Counted from the first letter of the stretch, positions 33,741 through 42,404 are shown. The stretch: 64,000 bases of DNA from SB11 sp035906255 (GCA_035906255.1 JAMIFM010000029.1:424467-488466), one strand, 5' to 3'. A program made the numbers and translations. Notes: generated by a model not told the origin, from the sequence alone.

Positions 33741-34721
33741 ATGAAGAAACTGGTATATATAGGTGCAGTAATATTGGCACTGGCCGCTTGCAAACCCGAT
33801 AAACCTCGGCACAACAATAATAACGGTACCGATACAGGCACCAAAACAACTCCCGCACAGCCGGTGGCTGCTCCTGCATTTAGCGGAGATACGGCCCATT
33901 ATTATGTGCAAAAACAGGTAGAGTTTGGCCCGCGTGTGCCCGGTACTGCTGCTCACGCCAAATGTGCTCAATACCTGTACAGCGAGTTGAAAAAATATGC
34001 TGATAACGTTATCCTGCAACAAGGGCAAGCCGTTACCGCTGATAAAACCAACATCACTATAAAAAACATAATTGGCGAGTTTAATCCTACGGCTACCAAC
34101 CGCATTTTGCTGTTTGCCCATTGGGATACCCGTCCTTGGGCTGATGAAGACACCAAAGACCAAACCAAACCCATTTTAGGCGCAAACGATGGCGGCAGCG
34201 GGGTAGGAGTGTTGTTAGAAGTGGCTCGTCAGCTAAGCATTAAAAAGCCAACTTGGGGCGTTGATATTATCTTTTTTGATGCTGAAGACTGGGGAAAATC
34301 AGAAGTTGAAAACTCATACTGTTTAGGGTCGCAGTACTGGGGTAAAACTCCCCACAAAGCAGGCTACAAAGCCAATTACGGTATCTTGTTGGACATGGTG
34401 GGAGCAGCCAACGCCACCTTTTTGTTAGAGGGGTATTCAAAACAAACCGCCCCTGATGTATTACGCAAAGTTTGGGATGCCGCAGGCAGCCTTAACCATT
34501 ACAACCACTTTTTATATACCGAATACGGCGGGATAATTGACGACCATTACTATGTGAACCGAGCTACAGGTATCCCATGTATTGATATTATACACGTGAA
34601 ACCCAGCGGTGGGTTTGGTGATTTTTGGCATACCCACAACGATGATATGGACGTTGTAAACAAAAACACCCTGCAAGCAGTGGGCGAAACACTGCTGCAC
34701 GTTGTGTACGGCGAAAAATAA
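33741..34721 (+). CDS. M28-family peptidase / glutaminyl-peptide cyclotransferase-like lipoprotein
   Basis: Starts at ATG 33741 (MKKLVYIGAVILALAAC), giving a lipoprotein signal with lipobox LAAC; a GTG four codons upstream is open but weaker. Mature protein about 308 aa. The zinc-peptidase M28 fold is shown by LLFAHWDTRPWAD (His-x-Asp ligand), GANDGGSGVGVLLEVAR (bridging Asp), FFDAEDWG (catalytic Glu and Asp) and late DIIHVKPSGGFGDFWHTHNDDMD (His ligand; split as DIIHVKPSG, FWHTHNDD). The W-D-T-R-P form and overall size match bacterial glutaminyl cyclases, so it could cyclise N-terminal Gln or be an aminopeptidase. Location: periplasm or outer membrane. Confidence 0.88.
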   Translation: MKKLVYIGAVILALAACKPDKPRHNNNNGTDTGTKTTPAQPVAAPAFSGDTAHYYVQKQVEFGPRVPGTAAHAKCAQYLYSELKKYADNVILQQGQAVTADKTNITIKNIIGEFNPTATNRILLFAHWDTRPWADEDTKDQTKPILGANDGGSGVGVLLEVARQLSIKKPTWGVDIIFFDAEDWGKSEVENSYCLGSQYWGKTPHKAGYKANYGILLDMVGAANATFLLEGYSKQTAPDVLRKVWDAAGSLNHYNHFLYTEYGGIIDDHYYVNRATGIPCIDIIHVKPSGGFGDFWHTHNDDMDVVNKNTLQAVGETLLHVVYGEK

Positions 34722-34782
34722 TAATCGAGGTTAGTTTATAAAATTAATAACGGGGTGGAGATAGCCCGGCGAGGATAAGAGT

Positions 34783-35565
34783 ATGACGGTAGCACCCAAA
34801 AAACATCTTGGGCAACATTTTTTAAAAGATGAAAATATTGCCCGCAACATTGCCCAAAGCCTTAGCGGCGAAGGCTACAAACAGGTGCTTGAAGTAGGCC
34901 CCGGTATGGGCGTGCTTACCCAATTTTTGCTACAAGACACCCGTTTTGAAACGTGGTGCATTGAGATAGATACCGAATCGGTAGCATACTTAAAACAACA
35001 TTATCCTCAACTACAAGGCAGGCTATTAGAAGAAGATTTTTTAAAAATCCACCTGCAAAAACATCTTACCGAACCCTTTGCGCTGGCAGGAAATTTCCCT
35101 TACAACATCAGTAGTCAGATAATATTTAAAATGCTGGATAACCGCCACCAAATACCAGAGTTGGTGGGGATGTTTCAAAAAGAAGTAGCTGAACGGTTTA
35201 ATGCAAAACCCCGCACCAAAGCCTACGGCATTTTATCAGTATTACTGCAAACCTATTACGATACCGAATACTTATTTACTGTACACGAACACGTATTTAA
35301 CCCGCCGCCCAAAGTAAAATCGGGTGTGGTGCGTATTGTGCGCAACCAACGGCAGCAGCTTGAGTGTAACGAAAGTTTGTATAAAGACGTAATAAAAACA
35401 GCCTTTAACCAGCGGCGCAAAACCATGCGCAACAGTTTAAAGAAATTTAACCTTCCTGATGAGGTGTTTGGCAACACTGATTTTGCTAAATTGCGGCCTG
35501 AAGAACTAAACGTTCAGGAGTTTATTGCTCTCACACAATTGGTGCAAGAACACCGCAGGGCATAA
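34783..35565 (+). CDS. rsmA: 16S rRNA (adenine1518-N6/adenine1519-N6)-dimethyltransferase
   Basis: The 260-aa SAM-dependent methyltransferase (KsgA) dimethylates two adenines in the helix 45 loop of 16S rRNA during small-subunit maturation. The N-terminus KKHLGQHFLKDENI is the family hallmark. The SAM site is VLEVGPGMGVLTQ (about 36-48), the acidic ribose-binding segment is CIEIDTESV, and the catalytic motif IV is GNFPYNIS (about 104-111). The C-terminal helical domain has NPPPKVKSGVVRI and AFNQRRKTMRNSLK. The gene is followed 16 nt later by mgtE. Confidence 0.96.
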   Translation: MTVAPKKHLGQHFLKDENIARNIAQSLSGEGYKQVLEVGPGMGVLTQFLLQDTRFETWCIEIDTESVAYLKQHYPQLQGRLLEEDFLKIHLQKHLTEPFALAGNFPYNISSQIIFKMLDNRHQIPELVGMFQKEVAERFNAKPRTKAYGILSVLLQTYYDTEYLFTVHEHVFNPPPKVKSGVVRIVRNQRQQLECNESLYKDVIKTAFNQRRKTMRNSLKKFNLPDEVFGNTDFAKLRPEELNVQEFIALTQLVQEHRRA

Positions 35566-35581
35566 CCTACAAGCACACACA

Positions 35582-36931
35582 ATGTCAGAACTGCTCACCA
35601 AAGGCCTCAAGGCAGATATAAAAACCTACCTCGCCCAAGGCGATATGGAAAAGCTGCGCTTGTTGCTTAATGAGCTGTACCCCGAAGATATTGCCGAATT
35701 ATTTTTTAGCCTCACTACCGAAGAGATGCAAGAGGTGTTGGAACTGCTTTCGAAAGAAGATGCAGTAAGCACGCTTAGTTCTTTGGATGAAGACTTGAGG
35801 GTAAAACTGCTAAAACTATATACCCCCGACCATATTGCCAAAGAGTTTGTGGATTACATGGACTCTGATGATGCGGCGGATTTGCTGAACGACCTGCCTG
35901 CCGACATGACCGAGGAAATTATTGCCTTGCTTACCGATGAGGAGCAAGTGCGAAATGTTACCTCGCTGCTGCGGTACAAAGAAGATTCTGCGGGCGGTTT
36001 GATGGCAAAAGAGCTGATAAAAGTAAACATTGACTGGACGCTTGCCGAATGCGTGGAAGAGATACGCAAACAGGCCGAAAACGTTGAGACAGTGTATTCG
36101 GTATATGTGGTGGATAGCAAAAACCGCTTAAAAGGCATCGTATCGCTTAAAAGCATTATGCTTTCACCTGCCCACGAAAAAGTTGGCAGCATATACAACC
36201 CCGATATACAAGAAGTTACCACGCACACACCCGGCGAACAGGTGGCGCAGATAATGAACAAATACGGCCTTGTGGTTTTGCCCGTTGTTGATGCCTTAGG
36301 GCGGTTGATGGGGCGCATTACCATTGACGACGTGGTTGACTTTATTAAAGAAGAAGCCGATAAAGATTACCAGTTAATGTCGGGTATCAGCGAAGACGTT
36401 GAACTTACCGATAAAGTATGGATACTTAGCCGTGCCCGCTTACCTTGGCTGTTGATAGGTTTGCTGGGTGGTATTGCCAGCAGTCGTGTTGTTGGCTTAT
36501 ACGAGGGCGAATTGCTTATACACCCGCAAATGGCCTTTTTTATGCCCCTTGTAGCGGCTATGGGCGGTAATGCTGGGGTACAATCCTCGGCTATCGTAGT
36601 GCAGGGTTTGGCAAACAATACAATGGGCACTAAAGACATAATGCCCAAACTGGGTAAAGAGTTTACAGTTGCCCTTATCAACGGGCTTATTTGTTCGTTA
36701 GTAATATTAGGATATAACTTTATTATCGGCAGTCCCGAAAGCCTTAGCTTCACTGTTGGTACAGCATTAATTTCAGTTATCATATTTGCATCCATTTTGG
36801 GCATGGTAGTACCCCTTTTACTGGATAAAGCCAAAATAGACCCCGCCCTTGCCACAGGCCCTTTTATCACTACCACCAACGACCTTTTGGGGTTAGCCAT
36901 CTACTTCACCATCGGGCAAATACTGCTGTAA
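35582..36931 (+). CDS. mgtE: Magnesium transporter MgtE
   Basis: The start is taken at ATG 35582 (MSELLTKGLKADIKTYL). The frame opens 19 codons earlier inside rsmA, but that region has no domain. The 449-aa protein shows the MgtE N domain (about 25-130, PEDIAELFFSLTTEEMQEVL), two CBS domains (about 130-260, which sense magnesium), a connecting helix and five membrane helices (about 275-449). AMGGNAGVQSSAIVVQGLA (about 338-356) is the conserved pore-region motif. It imports Mg2+ at the inner membrane. Downstream of rsmA, it is likely co-transcribed. Confidence 0.95.
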   Translation: MSELLTKGLKADIKTYLAQGDMEKLRLLLNELYPEDIAELFFSLTTEEMQEVLELLSKEDAVSTLSSLDEDLRVKLLKLYTPDHIAKEFVDYMDSDDAADLLNDLPADMTEEIIALLTDEEQVRNVTSLLRYKEDSAGGLMAKELIKVNIDWTLAECVEEIRKQAENVETVYSVYVVDSKNRLKGIVSLKSIMLSPAHEKVGSIYNPDIQEVTTHTPGEQVAQIMNKYGLVVLPVVDALGRLMGRITIDDVVDFIKEEADKDYQLMSGISEDVELTDKVWILSRARLPWLLIGLLGGIASSRVVGLYEGELLIHPQMAFFMPLVAAMGGNAGVQSSAIVVQGLANNTMGTKDIMPKLGKEFTVALINGLICSLVILGYNFIIGSPESLSFTVGTALISVIIFASILGMVVPLLLDKAKIDPALATGPFITTTNDLLGLAIYFTIGQILL

Positions 36932-36961
36932 ATAATTAGGCATTTAGTCCTAAAATTTAGC

Positions 36962-36969
36962 TATATTTG
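36962..36969 (+). promoter_or_regulatory. -7 box TATATTTG upstream of the PAS gene
   Basis: Perfect TAnnTTTG match, 25 nt before ATG 36995. A TTAG about 23 nt upstream is a poor -33 candidate. Confidence 0.5.
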
Positions 36970-36994
36970 GTAGTGTAACGGTTATAATTTTACC

Positions 36995-37372
36995 ATGACC
37001 GAAGAAGAGTTTATAGTATTGAGCCAATTGCATAACAACGCCTTTGTAAGCCTGCACAAAGTCAATGGAAAAATAGTGTTCGTTAGCCCCAATTGTGAGC
37101 AGATAACTGGGTACACCTCAAACGAATTAATGAACCATAGTCCTTATGATTTCTTTCATCCCGAAGATGTAGCAGTAATTGAACAAAATGCTTTCTCACT
37201 GTTGCTCAACAATCAGGAAGAAATCCTCACAGAGTTTAGGTTCAAAAAGAAAAACGGAGGCTACTCATGGCTTGAATCAAAAGGAACACCGGTAAAAAAT
37301 GAAGAAGGTGATATAATACACCTGTTATCAATAGCAAGAGATATTACGCAATTAAAGGGCAGTGCAGATTAA
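36995..37372 (+). CDS. Stand-alone PAS-domain protein
   Basis: The 125-aa protein consists of one PAS fold (about 10-120). VNGKIVFVSPNCEQITGYTSNELMNHSPYDFFHPEDV and EFRFKKKNGGYSWLESKG... IVRDITQ-like SIARDITQLKG are the canonical PAS/PAC elements (quoted in pieces: VFVSPNCEQITGYTSNEL, SPYDFFHPEDV, GGYSWLESKGTPV). No histidine kinase, cyclase or DNA-binding output domain is attached, so it must signal through a partner or act as a binding protein. The ligand is unknown. It has its own promoter-like box and lies between mgtE and the GGGP synthase gene. Confidence 0.85.
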   Translation: MTEEEFIVLSQLHNNAFVSLHKVNGKIVFVSPNCEQITGYTSNELMNHSPYDFFHPEDVAVIEQNAFSLLLNNQEEILTEFRFKKKNGGYSWLESKGTPVKNEEGDIIHLLSIARDITQLKGSAD

Positions 37373-37456
37373 AAACACAAATAGTATCAATAACGCAAAG
37401 AGGCTTGCTACAACGGGTTTAAAAAAATACCCTATCTTGCAGCCCAAATAGCCGCT

Positions 37457-38197
37457 ATGCAAGCCCGTATTTTAAGCCAACTACAACACAAAACCCAAAA
37501 AGGGGTGAAACAACTGGCCGTGCTGATAGACCCTGATTTTGAGCAGGGGCTTGCCAAAACCATTGATATTTGCAACCGCACCCAAGTAGATTACATTTTT
37601 GTGGGCGGTAGTTTAATTACAGAAGGAAACACCGACCGTTGTGTGGCAACCATTAAGCAACACACCGATATACCGGTTATGTTGTTTCCGGGCGGCACTA
37701 TGCAGCTTACTGAGCAGGCCGATGCGTTATTGTTACTATCGCTTATCTCTGGCCGCAATCCCGATTTGTTGATTGGCAAACACGTAGAAAGCGCACCGTT
37801 TATTAAAAAATCAGGACTTGAGGTAATACCTACAGGCTATATGCTGATTGACGGCGGAAAAATTACCAGCGTACAATACATAAGCAACACCATACCCATA
37901 CCTGCTGATAAACCCGATATAGCTATGGCAACCGCACTTGCAGGTGAATTATTGGGTTTGCAACTGATATACATGGATGCGGGCAGCGGTGCCGCTACAC
38001 CCATTAACGAAGAAGTTATCAGCAGGGTGAAAAAGAGTGTAAGCTTGCCCGTGATTGTAGGCGGCGGGATACGTAGTAGCAAACAAGCCGTAGCTGCGTG
38101 GAATGCAGGAGCCGATGTAGTGGTGATTGGTAATGCTGTTGAGAAAGACAAAACCCTGATTGAAGAACTTTCAGAAGCCGCTGCGGAGTGGCAATAA
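37457..38197 (+). CDS. Geranylgeranylglyceryl-phosphate synthase family protein
   Basis: TIM-barrel prenyltransferase, 246 aa, of the GGGP synthase/PcrB family, which joins a polyprenyl diphosphate to sn-glycerol-1-phosphate, the first ether bond of archaeal lipids. Signs: LAVLIDPD near the N-terminus (Mg/substrate Asp), DYIFVGGSLITEGN, MLFPGGTMQL, ALLLLSLISGRNPDLLIGKHV, VIPTGYMLIDGG, YMDAGSGAATPI and VGGGIRSSKQAVAAWNAGADVVVIGNA (phosphate-binding loops). Length and the LISGRNP segment suggest the larger group II enzymes known in Bacteroidota. The physiological product in these bacteria is not settled. It is followed by a GT4 gene 12 nt downstream. Confidence 0.9.
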   Translation: MQARILSQLQHKTQKGVKQLAVLIDPDFEQGLAKTIDICNRTQVDYIFVGGSLITEGNTDRCVATIKQHTDIPVMLFPGGTMQLTEQADALLLLSLISGRNPDLLIGKHVESAPFIKKSGLEVIPTGYMLIDGGKITSVQYISNTIPIPADKPDIAMATALAGELLGLQLIYMDAGSGAATPINEEVISRVKKSVSLPVIVGGGIRSSKQAVAAWNAGADVVVIGNAVEKDKTLIEELSEAAAEWQ

Positions 38198-38209
38198 ACA
38201 CAAAGCAAG

Positions 38210-39361
38210 GTGGTAATAGCCATAAACACACGGTTTCTGTTAAAAAACAAACTCGAGGGGATAGGCCGCTTTACCTTTGAAACCGTTAAACTGCTTGTTA
38301 CACAACATCCTGACCATACCTTTATTTTTATTTTCGATAGGAAGTACGACCCTGAATTTGTGTTTGCTAAAAACATAATTCCTGTAGTAATACCCCCACC
38401 TGCAAGGCATCCCGTATTGTGGTACTTGTGGTTTGAGTGGAGCATACCCTTCGTATTTAAAAAATACAAACCCGATGTATTTCTCTCGCCCGACGGGTAT
38501 TTAAGTTTGCGCACCAACGTACCTCAAATACCTGTAATGCACGATTTGGCATTTATCCATCGCCCCAACGATATTGGTAAATTGGTACGTAATTATTACA
38601 ACTATTATTTCCCCAAATTTGCTAAAAAGGCTGCCCGCATAGCTACCGTATCAGAATTTTCGAAACAAGATATAGCCAAGCAATACAACATCTCTAACGA
38701 TAAGATAGATGTAGTATATAACGGAGTTAGCAATAAGTTTTTTCAGTTGCCTGAAACTGAAAAAACAGCCGTAAAGCAAAAAACCACCGGAGGCAAGCCC
38801 TATTTTGTATTTGTGGGGGCATTGCAGCCTCGTAAAAACATAGGTAACCTGCTAAAAGCCTTTGATACCTTTAAACAAACCGATACCCAAAACACCCAAT
38901 TGGTAATAGTGGGACGCAAAGCATGGCAAACCGAAGAAATGGATACCGTGTTTGAGGCCATGAAATACAAAAACGATGTGGTATTCACCGGTCGCCTAAG
39001 CGATGAAGACCTTTCGGCAACCATTGCAGCAAGCATTTGCATGGTGTACGTTGCCTTTTTTGAAGGGTTTGGTTTACCCATTACTGAAGCATTTAAATGC
39101 CACGTACCCGTTATCACTTCAAACACCTCATCAATGACTGAAATAGCCGGAGACGCAGGTTTGTTGGTTGACCCATTTTCAGTACAAAGCATATCAGATG
39201 CGTTGCAGCAAATGGCAAACAATGCAGATGTGCGTGAAAAGCTTACCCAAAAAGCTATTGAGCGCAGCGAGGTGTTTACTTGGGGAAAAACCGCTATTTT
39301 GCTGTGGCAAAGCATTGAACAAGCAATAAACGATGGCACTAAAACTAAGCCTGCAAACTGA
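38210..39361 (+). CDS. Family 4 glycosyltransferase
   Basis: Retaining GT-B glycosyltransferase, 383 aa, GTG start at 38210. N-terminal acceptor domain: INTRFLLKNKLEGIGRFTFE (an early Gly-x-Gly-type loop) and PVMHDLAFIHRPND. C-terminal nucleotide-sugar domain: FVFVGALQPRKNIGNLLKAF (about 198-217), VIVGRKAW, VVFTGRLSDEDLSATIA and the E-x7-E motif in FFEGFGLPITEAFKC (about 283-297). It starts 12 nt after the GGGP synthase gene and overlaps rnhB by 29 nt. It could glycosylate an envelope lipid, possibly related to the GGGP product, but this is inference. Confidence 0.9.
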   Translation: MVIAINTRFLLKNKLEGIGRFTFETVKLLVTQHPDHTFIFIFDRKYDPEFVFAKNIIPVVIPPPARHPVLWYLWFEWSIPFVFKKYKPDVFLSPDGYLSLRTNVPQIPVMHDLAFIHRPNDIGKLVRNYYNYYFPKFAKKAARIATVSEFSKQDIAKQYNISNDKIDVVYNGVSNKFFQLPETEKTAVKQKTTGGKPYFVFVGALQPRKNIGNLLKAFDTFKQTDTQNTQLVIVGRKAWQTEEMDTVFEAMKYKNDVVFTGRLSDEDLSATIAASICMVYVAFFEGFGLPITEAFKCHVPVITSNTSSMTEIAGDAGLLVDPFSVQSISDALQQMANNADVREKLTQKAIERSEVFTWGKTAILLWQSIEQAINDGTKTKPAN

Positions 39362-39932
39362 GGTACCCGAAGCGGGTTGCGACGAGGCCGGGCGCGGATG
39401 TCTTGCCGGGCCTGTGTATGCTGCGGCCGTTATTCTGCCGCCAAAGTTTAAGAACAAACTGCTTACCGATTCTAAGCAACTTAGCGAGGCACAACGCGAT
39501 AGTTTACGCCCTATTATTGAGCAGGAAGCCCTTGCTTGGGCAGTAGGTATTTGCAGTGTTGATGAGATAGATGAAATAAACATCCTTAATGCTTCTATAA
39601 AGGCCATGCACAAGGCATTGGCGCAGTTAACACCCCAACCGGGTATGATTGCTGTTGACGGAAACCGCTTTAAACCCTATCAAGCTATTCCCCACCAAAC
39701 GGTGATAAAAGGCGATGGCTTGTACATGAATATTGCGGCGGCATCTATACTTGCCAAAACACACCGCGACGAGTGTATGGTGAAACTGGCTGCCGAATAC
39801 CCTGAATTTAATTGGGCGCAGAATAAAGGCTATGCTACCCTTGCCCACCGAAAACTTTTGATTGCCAACGGCCCCACACCCCACCATCGTAAGAGTTTTA
39901 AGCTGAAAGAAGCTCAACTGAGTATTTTTTAA
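39333..39932 (+). CDS. rnhB: Ribonuclease HII
   Basis: Removes RNA from RNA/DNA hybrids and incises at single ribonucleotides in DNA. 199 aa, normal for the family. The first catalytic residues are in AGCDEAGRGCLAGPV (about 14-28, Asp-Glu), followed by LTDSKQLSEAQR, the third catalytic Asp in IAVDGNRF (about 109) and a later Asp in ILAKTHRDECM. ATG 39333 lies within the 3' end of the GT4 gene (29-nt overlap, different frame), so it is translated from inside that gene. Confidence 0.95.
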   Translation: MALKLSLQTEVPEAGCDEAGRGCLAGPVYAAAVILPPKFKNKLLTDSKQLSEAQRDSLRPIIEQEALAWAVGICSVDEIDEINILNASIKAMHKALAQLTPQPGMIAVDGNRFKPYQAIPHQTVIKGDGLYMNIAAASILAKTHRDECMVKLAAEYPEFNWAQNKGYATLAHRKLLIANGPTPHHRKSFKLKEAQLSIF

Positions 39933-39980
39933 GGCAGGGTTGTGTGGATGAAATGTGCATTCAGCACTTAACACAGCTTC

Positions 39981-39988
39981 TATATTTG
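39981..39988 (+). promoter_or_regulatory. -7 box TATATTTG upstream of the TraB/GumN gene
   Basis: Perfect TAnnTTTG match, 19 nt before ATG 40008. No clear -33 TTG at normal spacing. Confidence 0.5.
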
Positions 39989-40007
39989 AAAAACTAAATC
40001 CCTTTAA

Positions 40008-40913
40008 ATGAAACTATTTTCAAAAATTATACTGGCAATTACATTGCTGTTTTTCGTTAGCACAGCAGAGGCACAACGTGAAAAATCATCCAACAAAAAA
40101 CAAAAAGGCGGTAAATCTGATACATGGCTGTGGGAAATAAGCGGCAACGGGCTTAAACAAAAGAGCTATTTGTACGGCACCATGCACATGATGTGTGCGG
40201 ATGATTTTACAATGAGCGATAGCTTATTGGCAAAAATGAAAAAAAGCGAGCAACTGGTGTTGGAAGTAGTGGATGCCGATAATCCCATGAATGTAATGGT
40301 GCTGATGCAGGCAATGGCCATGAAAGGCAAAACACTCAAAGATTTGTACACTGAAGCCGAATACAAAGAACTGAGCAAGTTTTTTCAAGATAGTTTGGGA
40401 ACAGACATTAATCAACTGTCATCGTTTACCCCGTTTTTCTCAATTATTGCTATGATGCCTTTACAATTAGGGTGTACGGATATTAAATCATACGAAACCG
40501 AACTTACCCAACTGGCGCGAAACAATAACAAAGAAGTGAAGGAGCTGGAAACTATCGAGTTTCAGGTGAACCTGTTTGATACCATCCCTTATGCGATACA
40601 AGCCAAAGAATTGCTACGTTCTGTGCGTGAATGGAACCAAGAAAAACAGATGTTTGCGGAAATGGTGTCGATTTACAAAAACAAAGAAATGGACAAGGTG
40701 ATGATATTTGCCCGCAGCAACTTTGGGGCATTAACAGAGTATTGGGATATATTTTTAAAGAATCGTAACGAAAACTGGATACCTAAAATAAAGGCAATGG
40801 CTGCCGAAAAAAGCACATTCTTTGCTGTAGGGGCTGCCCATCTTGCAGGCGATTACGGGGTGATGAATCTATTACGTAAAGAAGGCTATACGGTTACGCC
40901 TGTTTTAGAATAA
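40008..40913 (+). CDS. Exported TraB/GumN family protein
   Basis: The 301-aa protein has a signal peptide (1-22, LLFFVSTAEAQ). The family signature is WEISGNGLKQKSYLYGTMHMM (split: WEISGNGLK, YLYGTMHMM; about 43-63), with the conserved GT.H, followed by LVLEVVDAD (conserved Glu), then late ENWIPKIKAMAAEKSTFFAVGAAHLAGDYGVM with VGAAHL (about 275). In animals the related TIKI proteins are metalloproteases acting on Wnt; bacterial members are uncharacterised putative metalloproteases. The His and Glu positions typical of the fold are intact. Likely periplasmic. Not operonic with metK, which has its own promoter-like box. Confidence 0.9.
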   Translation: MKLFSKIILAITLLFFVSTAEAQREKSSNKKQKGGKSDTWLWEISGNGLKQKSYLYGTMHMMCADDFTMSDSLLAKMKKSEQLVLEVVDADNPMNVMVLMQAMAMKGKTLKDLYTEAEYKELSKFFQDSLGTDINQLSSFTPFFSIIAMMPLQLGCTDIKSYETELTQLARNNNKEVKELETIEFQVNLFDTIPYAIQAKELLRSVREWNQEKQMFAEMVSIYKNKEMDKVMIFARSNFGALTEYWDIFLKNRNENWIPKIKAMAAEKSTFFAVGAAHLAGDYGVMNLLRKEGYTVTPVLE

Positions 40914-40987
40914 GTAAAACCTTACCCTCCAATTTGCTAAAGGCTTAAAAGAGCTTTACAAAAAAGCAACTGCAACAAAAAATTACT

Positions 40988-40995
40988 TATTTTCG
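40988..40995 (+). promoter_or_regulatory. Putative -7 box TATTTTCG before metK
   Basis: Close to the TAnnTTTG consensus (one mismatch, C for T), 29 nt before ATG 41025. No SAM riboswitch-like fold was noticed in the 111-nt leader/gap. Confidence 0.45.
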
Positions 40996-41024
40996 CGCCT
41001 TTAAAATTTAACTATTACTGAACT

Positions 41025-42299
41025 ATGCCATACCTGTTCACCTCTGAATCAGTGTCTGAAGGGCACCCCGACAAAGTAGCCGACCAAATTTCGGACGCGC
41101 TTATTGATAATTTCCTTGCGTTTGACCCTAACAGTAAGGTTGCTTGCGAAACTCTTGTTACTACAGGACAGGTGGTACTTGCAGGTGAGGTAAAAACCAA
41201 CACTTACTTAGACGTGCAAAAAATTGCCCGTTCGGTAATTGCTAAAATCGGTTATACCAAAAGCGAGTATATGTTTGAGGCAAACAGCTGCGGCGTGTTG
41301 AGTGCTATACACGACCAAAGTGATGATATTAACCGTGGTGTTGACCGTGCCGCTTCGCAAGATTTTGAAGCCCGTGCAAATGCACAAGGTGCTGGCGACC
41401 AAGGTATGATGTTTGGTTATGCAACCCGCGAAACCGAAAACTATATGCCTTTGGCGTTGGATTTGGCTCACAAACTGTTGATTGAACTGGCTGCACTTCG
41501 CCGCGAGAATAAAGATATTACTTACTTGCGCCCTGATGCTAAGAGCCAAGTAACTATTGAATACAGCGACGATAATGTTCCTACCCGTATAGATGCTATT
41601 GTAATCAGCACACAACACGATGAGTTTGGTACTGACGAAGAGATGGCTAAAAAGATATACGATGATATGGTAAACATCCTTATCCCTCGTGTTAAAGCTT
41701 CTTTGAAACCTGAATTGCAATCGTTGTTTACCGGAAACATTACTTACCACATTAACCCTACAGGTAAGTTTGTAATCGGTGGCCCACACGGCGATACCGG
41801 TCTTACAGGTCGTAAAATCATTGTAGATACTTACGGTGGTAAAGGTGCTCACGGTGGTGGTGCATTTAGCGGTAAAGATCCTTCAAAAGTTGACCGTAGC
41901 GCGGCTTATGCTACCCGTCACATAGCTAAAAACTTGGTGGCTGCGGGTGTTTGCGACGAAGTATTGGTGCAGGTATCATACGCTATCGGTGTGGCCAAGC
42001 CTTGCGGTTTGTACATTAACACTTATGGTACATCAAAAGTGAACATGGGCGATGGTGAATTGGCTCGCAAAGTGGAGCAAATCTTCGACCTACGTCCTTA
42101 TGCCATTGAGCAACGTTTGAAATTGCGTACCCCTATTTACAGCGAAAGTGCTGCATACGGACACATGGGTCGCAAAAACGAAGAGGTTACCAAAACGTTC
42201 TACACACCTGACGGTGCCAAAAAAGAGTTGGAAGTAGAATTGTTTACTTGGGAAAAACTTGATTACGTAGATAAAGTTAAAGCCGCTTTCGGTATTTAA
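41025..42299 (+). CDS. metK: S-adenosylmethionine synthase
   Basis: Makes SAM from methionine and ATP. The 424-aa protein has the N-terminal FTSESVSEGHPDKVADQISDA (split: FTSESVSEGHPD, KVADQISDA) with the catalytic His and Asp, ANSCGVLSAIHDQSDDINRGV, the loop region GAGDQGMMFGYATRET (about 125-140), then GGPHGDTGLTGRKIIVDTYGG (P-loop-like; split GGPHGDTGLTG) and GGGAFSGKDPSKVDRSAAY. It uses codons such as GGT, CGT and GCT heavily, as expected for a well-expressed gene. A terminator follows, after an inverted REP-like pair. Confidence 0.97.
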   Translation: MPYLFTSESVSEGHPDKVADQISDALIDNFLAFDPNSKVACETLVTTGQVVLAGEVKTNTYLDVQKIARSVIAKIGYTKSEYMFEANSCGVLSAIHDQSDDINRGVDRAASQDFEARANAQGAGDQGMMFGYATRETENYMPLALDLAHKLLIELAALRRENKDITYLRPDAKSQVTIEYSDDNVPTRIDAIVISTQHDEFGTDEEMAKKIYDDMVNILIPRVKASLKPELQSLFTGNITYHINPTGKFVIGGPHGDTGLTGRKIIVDTYGGKGAHGGGAFSGKDPSKVDRSAAYATRHIAKNLVAAGVCDEVLVQVSYAIGVAKPCGLYINTYGTSKVNMGDGELARKVEQIFDLRPYAIEQRLKLRTPIYSESAAYGHMGRKNEEVTKTFYTPDGAKKELEVELFTWEKLDYVDKVKAAFGI

Positions 42300-42306
42300 T
42301 AATACT

Positions 42307-42391
42307 CCCGTCATGCCGACGCAGGTCGGCATCTCATTACTCATTCACGAAATATATTTATGAGATTCCGAAACAAGTTCGGAATGACGGT
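42307..42391. repeat. Pair of inverted REP-like hairpin repeats downstream of metK
   Basis: Left unit 42308-42336 (CCGTCAT, internal GCCGAC...GTCGGC hairpin, ATCTCAT) and right unit 42360-42390, which read on the minus strand is CCGTCAT, internal TTCCGAA...TTCGGAA hairpin, ATCTCAT. They are inverted copies with different internal stems, separated by about 23 nt. The layout is that of a REP/BIME-type element. It lies 9 nt after the metK stop. Confidence 0.85.
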
Positions 42392-42404
42392 GCAAAAAAC
42401 TCAT

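Noticed and set aside
35525..35581. Upstream start of mgtE inside rsmA
   Set aside because: It adds 19 residues without homology; the start at 35582 fits the family and leaves a normal gap.
40914..41024. SAM riboswitch upstream of metK
   Set aside because: The 111-nt region shows no nested helices or conserved riboswitch core; only a promoter-like box is seen.
41208..41852. Minus-strand frame of 214 codons opposite metK
   Set aside because: Antisense to the strongly conserved metK coding region; translation is unlike any protein family.
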